Assembly (NCBI GenBank): GCA_005793785.1
Contig: SXPW01000089.1
Location: forward strand, 1 to 15,840
Direction: 5' to 3'
Origin: Actinomycetota bacterium
Lineage (GTDB): Bacteria; Actinomycetota; Acidimicrobiia; Acidimicrobiales; Ilumatobacteraceae
DNA: 15,840 bases
Numbering within the stretch: the first letter of the stretch is position 1; the number at the start of each line of letters is the position of its first letter. Position numbers and translations under genes: made by a program. Positions 6,771 through 14,266 of the stretch are shown here, in pieces. The notes beneath the pieces are model-generated. The model saw only the letters and a list, made by a program, of their open reading frames with translations. It was not told where the DNA came from and searched no databases.

Positions 6771-8006
6771 GTGAAGCCGACGTACCTTCATGCCTTCACC
6801 AAACCATCACGAACCGAGTTCGTCTCGATGGTGCGCGGCGAAGGCGCCCGGCTCTACGACACCAACGGCAAGGAATACGTCGACGGAATGGCGAGTCTCT
6901 GGTACTGCAACATCGGACACGGTCGCAAGGACATGGCCGACGCAATCGCCGCACAGGTGGTGAAGTTGGAGTCGTACAACAACTTCGATCCGTTCACCAC
7001 CGAGATCACCGACCGACTCACCGACAGGCTCCACTCCCTGTCCCCGATCGACGACAACCGGGTGTTCCTTTGTTCGAGCGGCTCGGAGGCGGTCGATACC
7101 GCGATGAAACTCGCGCGGCTGGCACACGTCCAGGCGGGACATCCGGAACGAACGATCATCATCTCGCGCGGACGCGGTTACCACGGCACCAATTTCGGTG
7201 GCACGAGCGCCCAGGGTCTCCCCCTCAACAAGATCGGCTACGACCCACTGGTTCCCGATGTAACACAAGTGGACCCCGACGACATCGAGGCCTTGTCCGT
7301 CGCAATGAGCCGCGACGGCGCTCGCATCGCAGCGGTGTTGGTGGAACCGCTGCAGGGTGCGGGTGGCGTTTTCCCGCCACGCGACGGCTACCTCCAATCG
7401 CTCCGTAAATTGTGCGACCGCCACGGAGCGTTCCTCATTTTTGACGAGGTGATCTCCGGCTTTGGTCGACTCGGCACGTGGTTCGCCGCACAGCACTATG
7501 GGGTGACTCCCGACTTCACCTGCTTTGCGAAGGCAGTGACCTCGGGTTATGTGCCGCTCGGTGGGGTGTTCGTCGGCGCGACTCCACTGCGGGCGCTCGA
7601 AGCCGACGCCAACTTCTTCCTACGAACGGGATACACGTATTCGGGACATGCAACCGCGTGCGCCGCGGCGTTGAAGAACCTGGAGATCATCGAACACGAG
7701 GGTCTGGTACGGCGCGCGAAGCACGTGGGCGAGTTGGTTTCCAGCGCACTACACGCCCTCCATCGCGATGGCTTACTGAAGGAAGTCCGTGGCGACGGTG
7801 CCGTCTGGGCGGCGGGTCTGCACCCCCACCACGACGCCCAGGTCGTGCGCGACATCGCGATGAGCAACGGCGCGATCGTTCGCGGTATCGGTGCCGACAC
7901 CAACGCGTTCTGTCCACCACTGGTGATCACCGACGACGAAATCGGCCGATTGATGGACACCTACGCCGCGGCGTTGCACGAGCACACGGCGCGCGTCGGG
8001 GCCTGA
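6771..8006 (+). CDS. Class III PLP-dependent aminotransferase (omega-amine:pyruvate type)
   Basis: A 411-residue fold-type I aminotransferase. PLP landmarks are SSGSEA (102-107), GYHG (136-139), VEPLQG (191-196), FDEVISGFGRLG with Asp225 contacting the pyridine nitrogen, and Lys254 in CFAKAVTSGYVPLGG as the Schiff-base lysine. The subgroup includes putrescine/omega-amino-acid:pyruvate aminotransferases; the exact amine donor cannot be fixed from sequence. The GTG at 6771 is preferred over an upstream TTG at 6726 because KPTYLHAF begins the family homology and because a TAGGGT sits 7 nt before it. It is followed 37 nt later by an SDR. A PuuA-like ligase in the facing operon makes an amine-degradation role plausible but unproved. 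Confidence 0.9.
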   Translation: MKPTYLHAFTKPSRTEFVSMVRGEGARLYDTNGKEYVDGMASLWYCNIGHGRKDMADAIAAQVVKLESYNNFDPFTTEITDRLTDRLHSLSPIDDNRVFLCSSGSEAVDTAMKLARLAHVQAGHPERTIIISRGRGYHGTNFGGTSAQGLPLNKIGYDPLVPDVTQVDPDDIEALSVAMSRDGARIAAVLVEPLQGAGGVFPPRDGYLQSLRKLCDRHGAFLIFDEVISGFGRLGTWFAAQHYGVTPDFTCFAKAVTSGYVPLGGVFVGATPLRALEADANFFLRTGYTYSGHATACAAALKNLEIIEHEGLVRRAKHVGELVSSALHALHRDGLLKEVRGDGAVWAAGLHPHHDAQVVRDIAMSNGAIVRGIGADTNAFCPPLVITDDEIGRLMDTYAAALHEHTARVGA

Positions 8007-8031
8007 CTCGTCGCCACCGACGGCGCAGAAC

Positions 8032-8037
8032 TAGGTT
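8032..8037 (+). promoter_or_regulatory. Candidate -10 box (TAGGTT) for the SDR-P450 pair
   Basis: TAGGTT lies exactly 6 nt (CACCTC) before the SDR GTG at 8044. The spacing matches a leaderless start and resembles TAGGGT before the aminotransferase. No -35 hexamer is evident. Confidence 0.35.
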
Positions 8038-8043
8038 CACCTC

Positions 8044-8814
8044 GTGAGACTCGACGGGCGAAACGCACTCATCACCGGCGGTGCGAGCGGCATCGGTGCC
8101 GCCGTCGCCGAATCGTGGACGAAGGCGGGCGCGAGCGTCACGATCGTCGACGTGAATGCCGACGCCTTGACGGCGACCGGCAAGCGGCTCGGAGTTCGTG
8201 CCGAGGTCCTCGACGTTTCGTCGAGCAAGGCATGGGCCGACTTCATCGGCTCCCACGATCACTACGACCTCGTGCATCTCAATGCCGGTGTGACCACCCA
8301 CCGCGACGTACTCGACGGTCCGGCCGATCCGACCCAGCCACCGCTGGTGCGACTGACCGATGAGGAGTACCGACGCGCAATCGGTGTGAACGTCGATGGT
8401 GTGGTCTTCGGAGCACGTGCAGTGATTCCGGGCATGTGCGAGCGCCGCGCCGGCGACATCGTCGTGACGGCCTCGGTCGCCGCTTTCGTTCCGATTCCGC
8501 CCGACCCGATCTACGGACTCACGAAGTATGCGGTGTCAGGTTTGGTGAAGTCGCTCCAGGCTCGCCTCGCCGAGCATGGCGTCTGCATCAGTGCCATCTG
8601 CCCGGGCTTCGTCGACACGCCTCTCATCAGCGAACGGGCCCGGGAGTGGATCGCCGAACTTGGAATGCCACTCATGAAGACCCAGCAGGTGATCGACGCC
8701 GTGAGTGCGTCACTGACCAGGCGAGTCAACGGCGCACATTGGATAGTGCTACCCGACCAGGATCCGATCCTGCACGAGCAAGCCGCCGTGCCGTTTCCCA
8801 CGAATCCCCAGTGA
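8044..8814 (+). CDS. Short-chain dehydrogenase/reductase (classical SDR)
   Basis: A 256-residue NAD(P)-dependent oxidoreductase. It has TGGASGIG at 11-18 (cofactor site), LNAG at 79-82, catalytic Ser144, Tyr157 and Lys161 (YGLTK) and CPGFVDTP at 187-193. The Asp36 after the second beta-strand (IVDVN) suggests a preference for NAD(H). Substrate unknown; an alcohol/ketone step next to the P450 is plausible, for example oxidation of a hydroxyl made by it. The start is GTG at 8044 with no Shine-Dalgarno. Its TGA at 8812-8814 overlaps the P450 GTG at 8811 (GTGA), so the two proteins are probably translationally coupled. Confidence 0.88.
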   Translation: MRLDGRNALITGGASGIGAAVAESWTKAGASVTIVDVNADALTATGKRLGVRAEVLDVSSSKAWADFIGSHDHYDLVHLNAGVTTHRDVLDGPADPTQPPLVRLTDEEYRRAIGVNVDGVVFGARAVIPGMCERRAGDIVVTASVAAFVPIPPDPIYGLTKYAVSGLVKSLQARLAEHGVCISAICPGFVDTPLISERAREWIAELGMPLMKTQQVIDAVSASLTRRVNGAHWIVLPDQDPILHEQAAVPFPTNPQ

Positions 8815-10037
8815 CGCAGCCCACGTTCAACCCGTTCGATCCCGCTTTTCGCGCCGACCCGCACCCGTTCTACGACTCACTGCGCGAGCACGACCCCGTG
8901 CACATGTCGCTGGGTGGCCTGGTCGTGCTCACCCGGTACCACGACGTTGCCACCGTGCTGCGCTCGAACGACTACAGCCGCGACGTCGAGAAGTCGGCGA
9001 AGCCGCTCGACAATCCGATCAGCACCCGGATGCGCGAACGTCGCCGCAATTCGTCGAAGTCGATTCTCAATCTCGACCCACCCGACCATACGCGTCTGCG
9101 TCGACTCGTGTCGAAGTCGTTCACACCGAGCGCCATCGAATCGTTGCGACCGATGGTGCAGCGTTATGTTGACGAGGCGCTCGATGACGCCGAACAACGG
9201 GTGCGCAACGGCGGTACGTTCGAACTGATCGACGACCTCGCTTTTCCCGTGCCGTTCCTGGTGATCTCTGCGATGCTCGGCATGCCGATCGAGCGCGAAG
9301 CCGAACTTCGGGAATGGTCACAAGTCATCACCAGGACGCTCGAGCCGACCACGGGAATGGCCGAACTCGACGAAGCCGATGCCGCATTCGCCGGCTTGCT
9401 GCCGTTCCTCGACGAGGTCATCGGTGAACGCCGGAAGCATCCCGGCGCCGACATGTTGTCGGCGCTCATCACCGCGGAGGAATCCGGCGACAAACTCTCC
9501 GCCGACGAACTCGTCACGTTCGTGGTGTTGCTGTACATCGCCGGACACGAGACCACGGTGAATCTGATCGGCAATTCCGTGCTCGCCTTGTTGCGCGCAC
9601 CGGACCAGCTGAGGCACGCGCGAGAGCACGGGCTCGATTCCAACGCAGTCGACGAACTCCTCCGTTTCGACGGCCCGGTGCAACACACCGTTCGCATCCC
9701 GCTGGTGCCGGTGCAGTTTCATGTCGACGACCGCGTCATCGAGGTTGCCGCCGGCGAGCGCGTCCTGACGAGTCTCGGCGCTGCCAGCCACGATCCGAGC
9801 GTGTTCGAGAATCCTCACCGGCTCGACCTCATGCGCCCGAACGCCAACAAGCATCTCGGCTTCGCCGCCGGCATCCACTACTGCCTGGGTTCGGCACTCG
9901 CCAAACTCGAGGCGCAGGTGGCGATCGAAAGTTTGTTCCGTCGATTCTCCACCGTGGAGGTGGTCGATGAACCGAGCTGGCGCGACCGACTTACGATTCG
10001 CGGGGTCGATCGACTGGTGCTCGAAGTCGCGCGATGA
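8811..10037 (+). CDS. Cytochrome P450 (bacterial soluble class)
   Basis: A 408-residue soluble P450. It has the oxygen-activation I-helix AGHETT (244-249), the K-helix ExxR as ELLR (Glu282, Arg285), and the heme loop FAAGIHYCLG (351-360) with the thiolate ligand Cys358. NLDPPDHTRLRRLVSKSF (87-104) is the typical C-helix block of actinobacterial P450s. The enzyme needs an outside ferredoxin and reductase, neither of which is encoded nearby. Substrate unknown. GTG at 8811 is the start because it overlaps the SDR stop and lies just before the conserved N-terminal FNPFDPAFRADPHPFYD; the open frame upstream to 8436 is a shadow of the SDR. The last 47 bp overlap the convergent dehydrogenase gene. 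Confidence 0.93.
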   Translation: MTQPTFNPFDPAFRADPHPFYDSLREHDPVHMSLGGLVVLTRYHDVATVLRSNDYSRDVEKSAKPLDNPISTRMRERRRNSSKSILNLDPPDHTRLRRLVSKSFTPSAIESLRPMVQRYVDEALDDAEQRVRNGGTFELIDDLAFPVPFLVISAMLGMPIEREAELREWSQVITRTLEPTTGMAELDEADAAFAGLLPFLDEVIGERRKHPGADMLSALITAEESGDKLSADELVTFVVLLYIAGHETTVNLIGNSVLALLRAPDQLRHAREHGLDSNAVDELLRFDGPVQHTVRIPLVPVQFHVDDRVIEVAAGERVLTSLGAASHDPSVFENPHRLDLMRPNANKHLGFAAGIHYCLGSALAKLEAQVAIESLFRRFSTVEVVDEPSWRDRLTIRGVDRLVLEVAR

Positions 10038-10893
10038 GCGAACTGGTGTCCCAGCGACGCCCGCCCATCGCTTGAACCTCACCGTAGAACTCGTTCACCA
10101 TCGCAGCGACGGGCAGGTCGACACCGAGCCGCGCAGCCTCCTCGAGGCAGATTGCGAGATCCTTGCGCATCCACTCCACCGCGAAGCCGAAATTGAACTC
10201 GTTGCGCGCCATGGTCGAAGACCTGTTCACCATCTGCCACGAACCGGCCGCGCCCTGCGAGATCACTTCGACGAGGGCGTCGGTATCGAGTCCGGCGGCC
10301 ATCGCGAGGTTCAGTCCCTCGCTCAATCCCTGCACCACCCCCGCAATGCAGATCTGGTTGACCATCTTGGCAAGTTGACCCGATCCAGCGTTGCCGAGTC
10401 GTTTGCACACCTTCGCGTAACTCATGATGACGGGATACGCGCGGTCGAACACCTGCTGATCGTCGGCACCACACATGACCGACAATTGGCCGTTCTCCGC
10501 ACCGGCTTGACCACCCGAGACGGGGGCATCGACGAATCCGACACCTTGCTCCGCGCAGGCGGAAGCCAACTCGCGCGCCAAGGTGGCCGACGCAGTGGTG
10601 TGGTCGACGATGATGGTGCCGCGCTTGGCTCCGGCGAGGACGCCATCGTCGCCGTAGATCACCGAACGAACGTCGTCGTCGTTGCCGACGCAGACGAAGA
10701 CGATGTCGGCCGTGGCGGCCGCGTCGCGGGGAGTCGTTGCGTGCGACCCGCCGTGTGCGGCCACCCAATCGAGGGCCCTCGATGCGGTGCGATTGAACAC
10801 CGTGACGCGATGGCCCTTCGAGGCGAGGTGTCTCGCCATGGGGCCACCCATTACGCCGAGACCGACGAAGGCGACGTTGTTCGCCGTATTCAT
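9991..10893 (-). CDS. 3-hydroxyisobutyrate dehydrogenase / beta-hydroxyacid dehydrogenase family protein
   Basis: A 300-residue beta-hydroxyacid dehydrogenase that oxidises a 3-hydroxyacid with NAD(P). It shows FVGLGVMGGPMA (9-20, cofactor), DAPVSGG (122-128, substrate site), and GNAGSGQLAKMVNQ (167-180) with catalytic Lys176. NRT at 34-36 after the second strand suggests NADP preference, as in glyoxylate/succinic-semialdehyde reductase-like members, so MmsB is only one option. The start is ATG at 10893; the open frame extends 20 codons further upstream, into the end of the SDR gene, and is rejected. It begins 7 nt after the SDR stop and ends inside the 3' end of the P450 gene on the other strand. 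It is the last gene of the carD-led run. Confidence 0.88.
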   Translation of the reverse strand: MNTANNVAFVGLGVMGGPMARHLASKGHRVTVFNRTASRALDWVAAHGGSHATTPRDAAATADIVFVCVGNDDDVRSVIYGDDGVLAGAKRGTIIVDHTTASATLARELASACAEQGVGFVDAPVSGGQAGAENGQLSVMCGADDQQVFDRAYPVIMSYAKVCKRLGNAGSGQLAKMVNQICIAGVVQGLSEGLNLAMAAGLDTDALVEVISQGAAGSWQMVNRSSTMARNEFNFGFAVEWMRKDLAICLEEAARLGVDLPVAAMVNEFYGEVQAMGGRRWDTSSLIARLRAPVDRPRES

Positions 10894-10900
10894 TGGAGGC

Positions 10901-11704
10901 TCACGGCCATGACGGACCCTCGGGCGTGACGTAGGCCGAGGTGATGCCACCATCGATCACCAAACTTTGACCGGTCATCCAACTGCTCTCGTTCGAGGCC
11001 AGGAACAACGCGCCGTTCACGATCTCGTGCGCCTCACCGAAACGGCCCATCGGAATGTGGACCAGACGTCGTTGTCGCTTCGCGTCGTCGCTGAGGAATT
11101 TCGCCAGGAGCGGTGTCATCACCGGCCCCGGACACAATGCATTCACTCGCACTCCGCGACGAGCGTAGATTGCGGCCATCTCCCGCGTCATCGCGAGCAC
11201 GGCACCCTTCGACGCCGTGTATGCGATCTGCGGTGTCGCAGCACCGAGGTGCGCAACGAACGACGCCACGTTCACGATGGACGACGCTTCACCACACCGC
11301 CTCGCTGATTCGATCATGTGTGGGATGGCGTGTCGGCAGGCGAGCAGCACACCCTTCACGTTGATGTCGAGCGTGGTCTGGATGACATCATCGGGTGTGT
11401 TGGTCGGATCGTCGTCGGCCGAGAGCATCACCCCGGCGTTGTTGTACAAGACGTGCAGGTCTCCGAAGGTCGTGATCGCGAACTCGATCGAATCGCGCAC
11501 GGAGGCGTCGTCGCTGACGTCGCACCGCACGGCAGCGGCCGCACCCCCCGCCTTCGAAATTGCGTCGAGCGCATCGGACGCGTCGCCGATGTCTGCGATG
11601 ATCACCCGGGCACCCTCGGCAGCGAAGCGCTCCGCGCCGACGCGGCCCAAACCGCTCGCGCCACCGGTGATGAGGGCGACCTTGTCGGCGAGTCGGTGCT
11701 TCAT
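10901..11704 (-). CDS. Short-chain dehydrogenase/reductase (classical SDR)
   Basis: A 267-residue oxidoreductase with TGGASGLG (13-20), NNAG (88-91), catalytic Ser148, Tyr162 and Lys166 (YTASK), and CPGPVMTP (191-198). Asp38 (IIADI) points to NAD(H). The ATG at 11704 places MKHRLADKVALITGG at the usual N-terminus. A GTG at 11752 overlaps the upstream TGA (GTGA) and would add 16 residues; it would give classic coupling to the ligase gene, so the start is not settled. The stop is 7 nt before the beta-hydroxyacid dehydrogenase. Substrate unknown. Confidence 0.88.
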   Translation of the reverse strand: MKHRLADKVALITGGASGLGRVGAERFAAEGARVIIADIGDASDALDAISKAGGAAAAVRCDVSDDASVRDSIEFAITTFGDLHVLYNNAGVMLSADDDPTNTPDDVIQTTLDINVKGVLLACRHAIPHMIESARRCGEASSIVNVASFVAHLGAATPQIAYTASKGAVLAMTREMAAIYARRGVRVNALCPGPVMTPLLAKFLSDDAKRQRRLVHIPMGRFGEAHEIVNGALFLASNESSWMTGQSLVIDGGITSAYVTPEGPSWP

Positions 11705-11748
11705 CGGTGGGGTCGTTCGCGGGAGGCTGACGTCTGGCTCATGTTCGT

Positions 11749-13137
11749 TCACGCTCGGTCGAAGTAGCGCACGCGCTCCCAGTCGGTGACGGTGCCGTTG
11801 AACACGGACCACTCATGGCGCGCCATGGTGAGGAGGTGTTGATGAACGTCGTCACCGAAACACTCGCGGGCGATGTCGCTTCGTTCCCAGAGATCGGCGG
11901 CCTCTGCGAGCGTGGCGGGAATCCGCGGCAAGTCCGTTGCCTCGTACCCGTTGCCGTCGTAGGCATCGGAAAGAGACAGCCGATTGCGTATGCCGTACAA
12001 CCCCGCGGCGATGGTTCCGGCAAAGGCCAGGTAGGAGTTCGCATCGGCACCGGGAATCCTGCACTCCACGCGGGTGGACGCACCATGACCCACCACACGG
12101 TAACCAAGCGTTCGGTTGTCGATGCCCCACGCGACTGCCGTCGGAGCCCACGAACCTGGTTGAAACCGCTTGTAACTGTTCACGGTCGGACCCCACAGGA
12201 TGCTGAAGTCGCGCGAGGCCGCCAACTGACCGGCGAGATACATGCGAAAGTGGTCGGTCAGTGCCGTGCCGTGACCGTTCGTTGCGTGTCCGGCGTCGAA
12301 CGCCGAGCCGCGCACGGCACCCTCACTGAGATGCCACAGACTCGAGTGAACGTGGCACGATGAACCGGTCTCGCCGAAGTCGTACTTCGCCATGAACGTG
12401 ACACTGCGACCGAGTGCGCCAGCAATCTCCTTGGCCGCCGTCTTGTAGACCACGTTTCGATCCGCCATCTCGAGGGCACGGGTGTAGGCAAGGTTCAACT
12501 CGTGTTGCCCACGACCAGCCTCGCCCTTGGAGAATTCCACGGGAATACCCGCGGCTACCAGTCCGCGACGGATTTCCCCGACGACGTACTCGTCCCTGGT
12601 GGTTTGCACGATCTGGTAGTCCTCCATGAACGGCGAGTGTGGGGTGAGGTTCCGGTATCCCTGCGCATGGATGTGTTCGTACGAGTCGTGGAAGAGATAG
12701 AACTCGATTTCACTGCCGATCATCGGTTCCAGGTTCATCGATTGGGAAGCCGACACCTGGTCGCGCAGCACCTGACGCGGCGCCACGCGTATCGGATCGC
12801 CGCTCGTCACCGAGAAGAGGTCGCACAGCACGAGCGCAGTCTTCGGCACCCACGGAGTGACGCGAACGGTCGTGAAATCGGCCCGCGCCAACATGTCGCC
12901 GTATCCGAGTTCGTACGACGCAAACCCGAACCCCGGCACCGCGACATCGTCGAAGTCGGTGGCGACGAGATAGTCGCAGTTCTCGGTGCCGTGCTCGGCA
13001 ACGTGGTCGAGGAAGAATCGCCCCGACGTTCGCTTCCCCACCAAGCGACCCTGGAGATCGGGAAACGCCATGACCACGGTGTCGATGTCACCGCGTTCGA
13101 TTGCAGCGAACAGTTCGTCACGCGTTGGCTGACTCAC
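11749..13137 (-). CDS. Glutamine synthetase-like gamma-glutamyl-amine ligase (PuuA/GlnA3 type)
   Basis: A 462-residue glutamine-synthetase-fold ligase joining glutamate to an amine at the cost of ATP. Landmarks: EIEFYLF (143-149), GQHELNL (210-216), SSCHVHSSLW (259-268) where true GS usually has GNGMHVH-type sequence, NSYKRFQPGSWAP (320-332) and STRVECRIPGADANSYLAF (354-372). SCHVH and the W in QPGSWAP are typical of gamma-glutamylputrescine synthetase PuuA and of actinobacterial GlnA3/GlnA4 polyamine or ethanolamine ligases. The Tyr of the GS adenylylation loop (NLYxLP) is not seen, so GlnE control is unlikely. The start is GTG at 13137 with AAGG about 10 nt upstream. It lies 41 nt downstream of carD and may share its transcript. 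Confidence 0.88.
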   Translation of the reverse strand: MSQPTRDELFAAIERGDIDTVVMAFPDLQGRLVGKRTSGRFFLDHVAEHGTENCDYLVATDFDDVAVPGFGFASYELGYGDMLARADFTTVRVTPWVPKTALVLCDLFSVTSGDPIRVAPRQVLRDQVSASQSMNLEPMIGSEIEFYLFHDSYEHIHAQGYRNLTPHSPFMEDYQIVQTTRDEYVVGEIRRGLVAAGIPVEFSKGEAGRGQHELNLAYTRALEMADRNVVYKTAAKEIAGALGRSVTFMAKYDFGETGSSCHVHSSLWHLSEGAVRGSAFDAGHATNGHGTALTDHFRMYLAGQLAASRDFSILWGPTVNSYKRFQPGSWAPTAVAWGIDNRTLGYRVVGHGASTRVECRIPGADANSYLAFAGTIAAGLYGIRNRLSLSDAYDGNGYEATDLPRIPATLAEAADLWERSDIARECFGDDVHQHLLTMARHEWSVFNGTVTDWERVRYFDRA

Positions 13138-13178
13138 GGCATCACGCCCTTGCGGGTGCGCTGCGTGAGCATCGGCGA

Positions 13179-13814
13179 CTACTTCTTCTTGCTCGTCGCC
13201 TTGGGCTTCGAAGGCTTCTTCGCCTCACCCTTCTTGGGGTCAGCCTTGCGCTTGCCACCGGTGGACGCGCGGCCGAGTTCTTGCAACTGCGACTTGCCGC
13301 CGGCGCTGAGCACGCCCTTTTCCAACGCCTCATCGAGGAAACGAGTGGCTTCCTCGGTGCTGCATCGCTTCGATGGCGCGATTTCAGAGATGAGATTCAA
13401 CCTGGCGCGCTCGTACATGGTCTTCTCGGCGGCCGACAGTTGATTCTCTCGGTCACGCGCCGCGAGGTTTCGCACCACTTCTGCCACCTGGTACACGTCG
13501 CCGCTCTTCAATTTCTCCTGATGGTTCTTGAAACGTCGGGACCAGTTGGCGGGTACGCGCGGGTCGGGCTTGGAGAGCACGTCGACGAGGTCCTGCAATT
13601 CGCTCTTGGAAACTGGTGGCCGAATGCCGAGGTCGTACACCTTGGCCACGGGTACCGACAGCGTCATGCCCTTGCCGGTCGCGTCGGTCATCACCGATTC
13701 GAGGATGAGGTAATCCTGAACCACGTCGAAGGCTCGCATCCGCTTGATCGACTTCACCGTGCAGGCGCCGTGCTGGGGGTAGATGACGGTGTCGCCTTTT
13801 TTGAATTTCTTCAC
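13179..13814 (-). CDS. carD: CarD-family RNA polymerase-binding transcription regulator with Lys-rich tail
   Basis: A 211-residue CarD. The N-terminal Tudor-like domain, FKKGDTVIYPQHGACTV (4-20), binds the RNA polymerase beta subunit. The C-terminal helical domain contains PANWSRRFKNHQEKLKSGD (88-106), whose Trp91 corresponds to the Trp that mycobacterial CarD wedges into the upstream edge of the -10 bubble, stabilising open complexes at housekeeping promoters. AEVVRNL and LSAAEKTMYERAR follow as expected. Mycobacterial CarD is about 160 residues; this one carries an extra basic, low-complexity tail at about 171-211 ending KATSKKK. The start is GTG at 13814, with GGAGG at 13829-13825. It is next to tRNA-Arg and leads the ligase/SDR operon. 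Confidence 0.95.
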   Translation of the reverse strand: MKKFKKGDTVIYPQHGACTVKSIKRMRAFDVVQDYLILESVMTDATGKGMTLSVPVAKVYDLGIRPPVSKSELQDLVDVLSKPDPRVPANWSRRFKNHQEKLKSGDVYQVAEVVRNLAARDRENQLSAAEKTMYERARLNLISEIAPSKRCSTEEATRFLDEALEKGVLSAGGKSQLQELGRASTGGKRKADPKKGEAKKPSKPKATSKKK

Positions 13815-13836
13815 GCGTGGTGTTCCTCCGGGGGTC

Positions 13837-13847
13837 GATTCAGGCTA
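13837..13847 (-). promoter_or_regulatory. Candidate carD promoter -10 region (TAGCCTGAATC)
   Basis: TAGCCT at 13847-13842 (minus strand) would place a start near 13835, giving a short leader of about 20 nt that still includes the GGAGG Shine-Dalgarno at 13829-13825. The 11-base string is identical to the one before rmlA. A -35 is not evident. Confidence 0.35.
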
Positions 13848-13910
13848 AGGCGTCGTTACGCACGCGGTTGACCACCTCGTGAGGTGTCGTAGATCTCGAG
13901 TTGCCGAGCG

Positions 13911-13984
<74 letters not shown>

Positions 13985-14131
13985 TATACGCCTCGGCTGG
14001 TGGCTCTGGCGGATGGGTCGCCGCTCGCGCGTGCGGTCCATCTTCTACGGTACGCAACGAAGAGGAACTCCGATGCAGTCTCCCGATTGGCCCTGGGACT
14101 CGGGGCGGCATCCCAAATATGACGGTTTCAT

Positions 14132-14137
14132 TACAAT
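14132..14137 (+). promoter_or_regulatory. Candidate -10 box (TACAAT) for the rhodopsin gene
   Basis: TACAAT matches TATAAT at 5 of 6 positions and is the best -10 in the 282-bp gap between the tRNA and the rhodopsin. It predicts a leader of about 120 nt. The -35 position (14109-14114, CATCCC) is poor, so an activator or a different start is possible. Confidence 0.3.
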
Positions 14138-14179
14138 CGGACCACAAAGGTAAAGGACCTGTAACCGTTTTCGTGACCA

Positions 14180-14257
14180 TGTGAAGGGCGTCATGCCCTA
14201 GAACTGAGTCGACCCCTCAAGGGTGACCATCCGGTCGCTCGGGTCATCAAATGGAGG
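14180..14257 (+). promoter_or_regulatory. Structured 5' leader and Shine-Dalgarno of the rhodopsin gene
   Basis: The leader holds short inverted repeats: AGGGC-GTCAT-GCCCT around 14186-14200 and TGACC (14223-14227) with GGTCA (14242-14246). Inside the second, GACC can instead pair with a nearer GGTC, so two folds compete just before GGAGG at 14253-14257. The GGAGG is 9 nt before the ATG and is one of the strongest ribosome sites in the window. Confidence 0.4.
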
Positions 14258-14266
14258 TAATACAAC

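Noticed and set aside
8436..8810. N-terminal extension of the P450 into the SDR
   Set aside because: The extra 125 residues are an Arg/His-rich shadow of the SDR; the GTG at 8811 overlapping the SDR stop gives a normal P450 length.
12502..13443. + strand open frame (313 codons) opposite the ligase and carD
   Set aside because: It is antisense to two clear genes, with no motif and no ribosome site.
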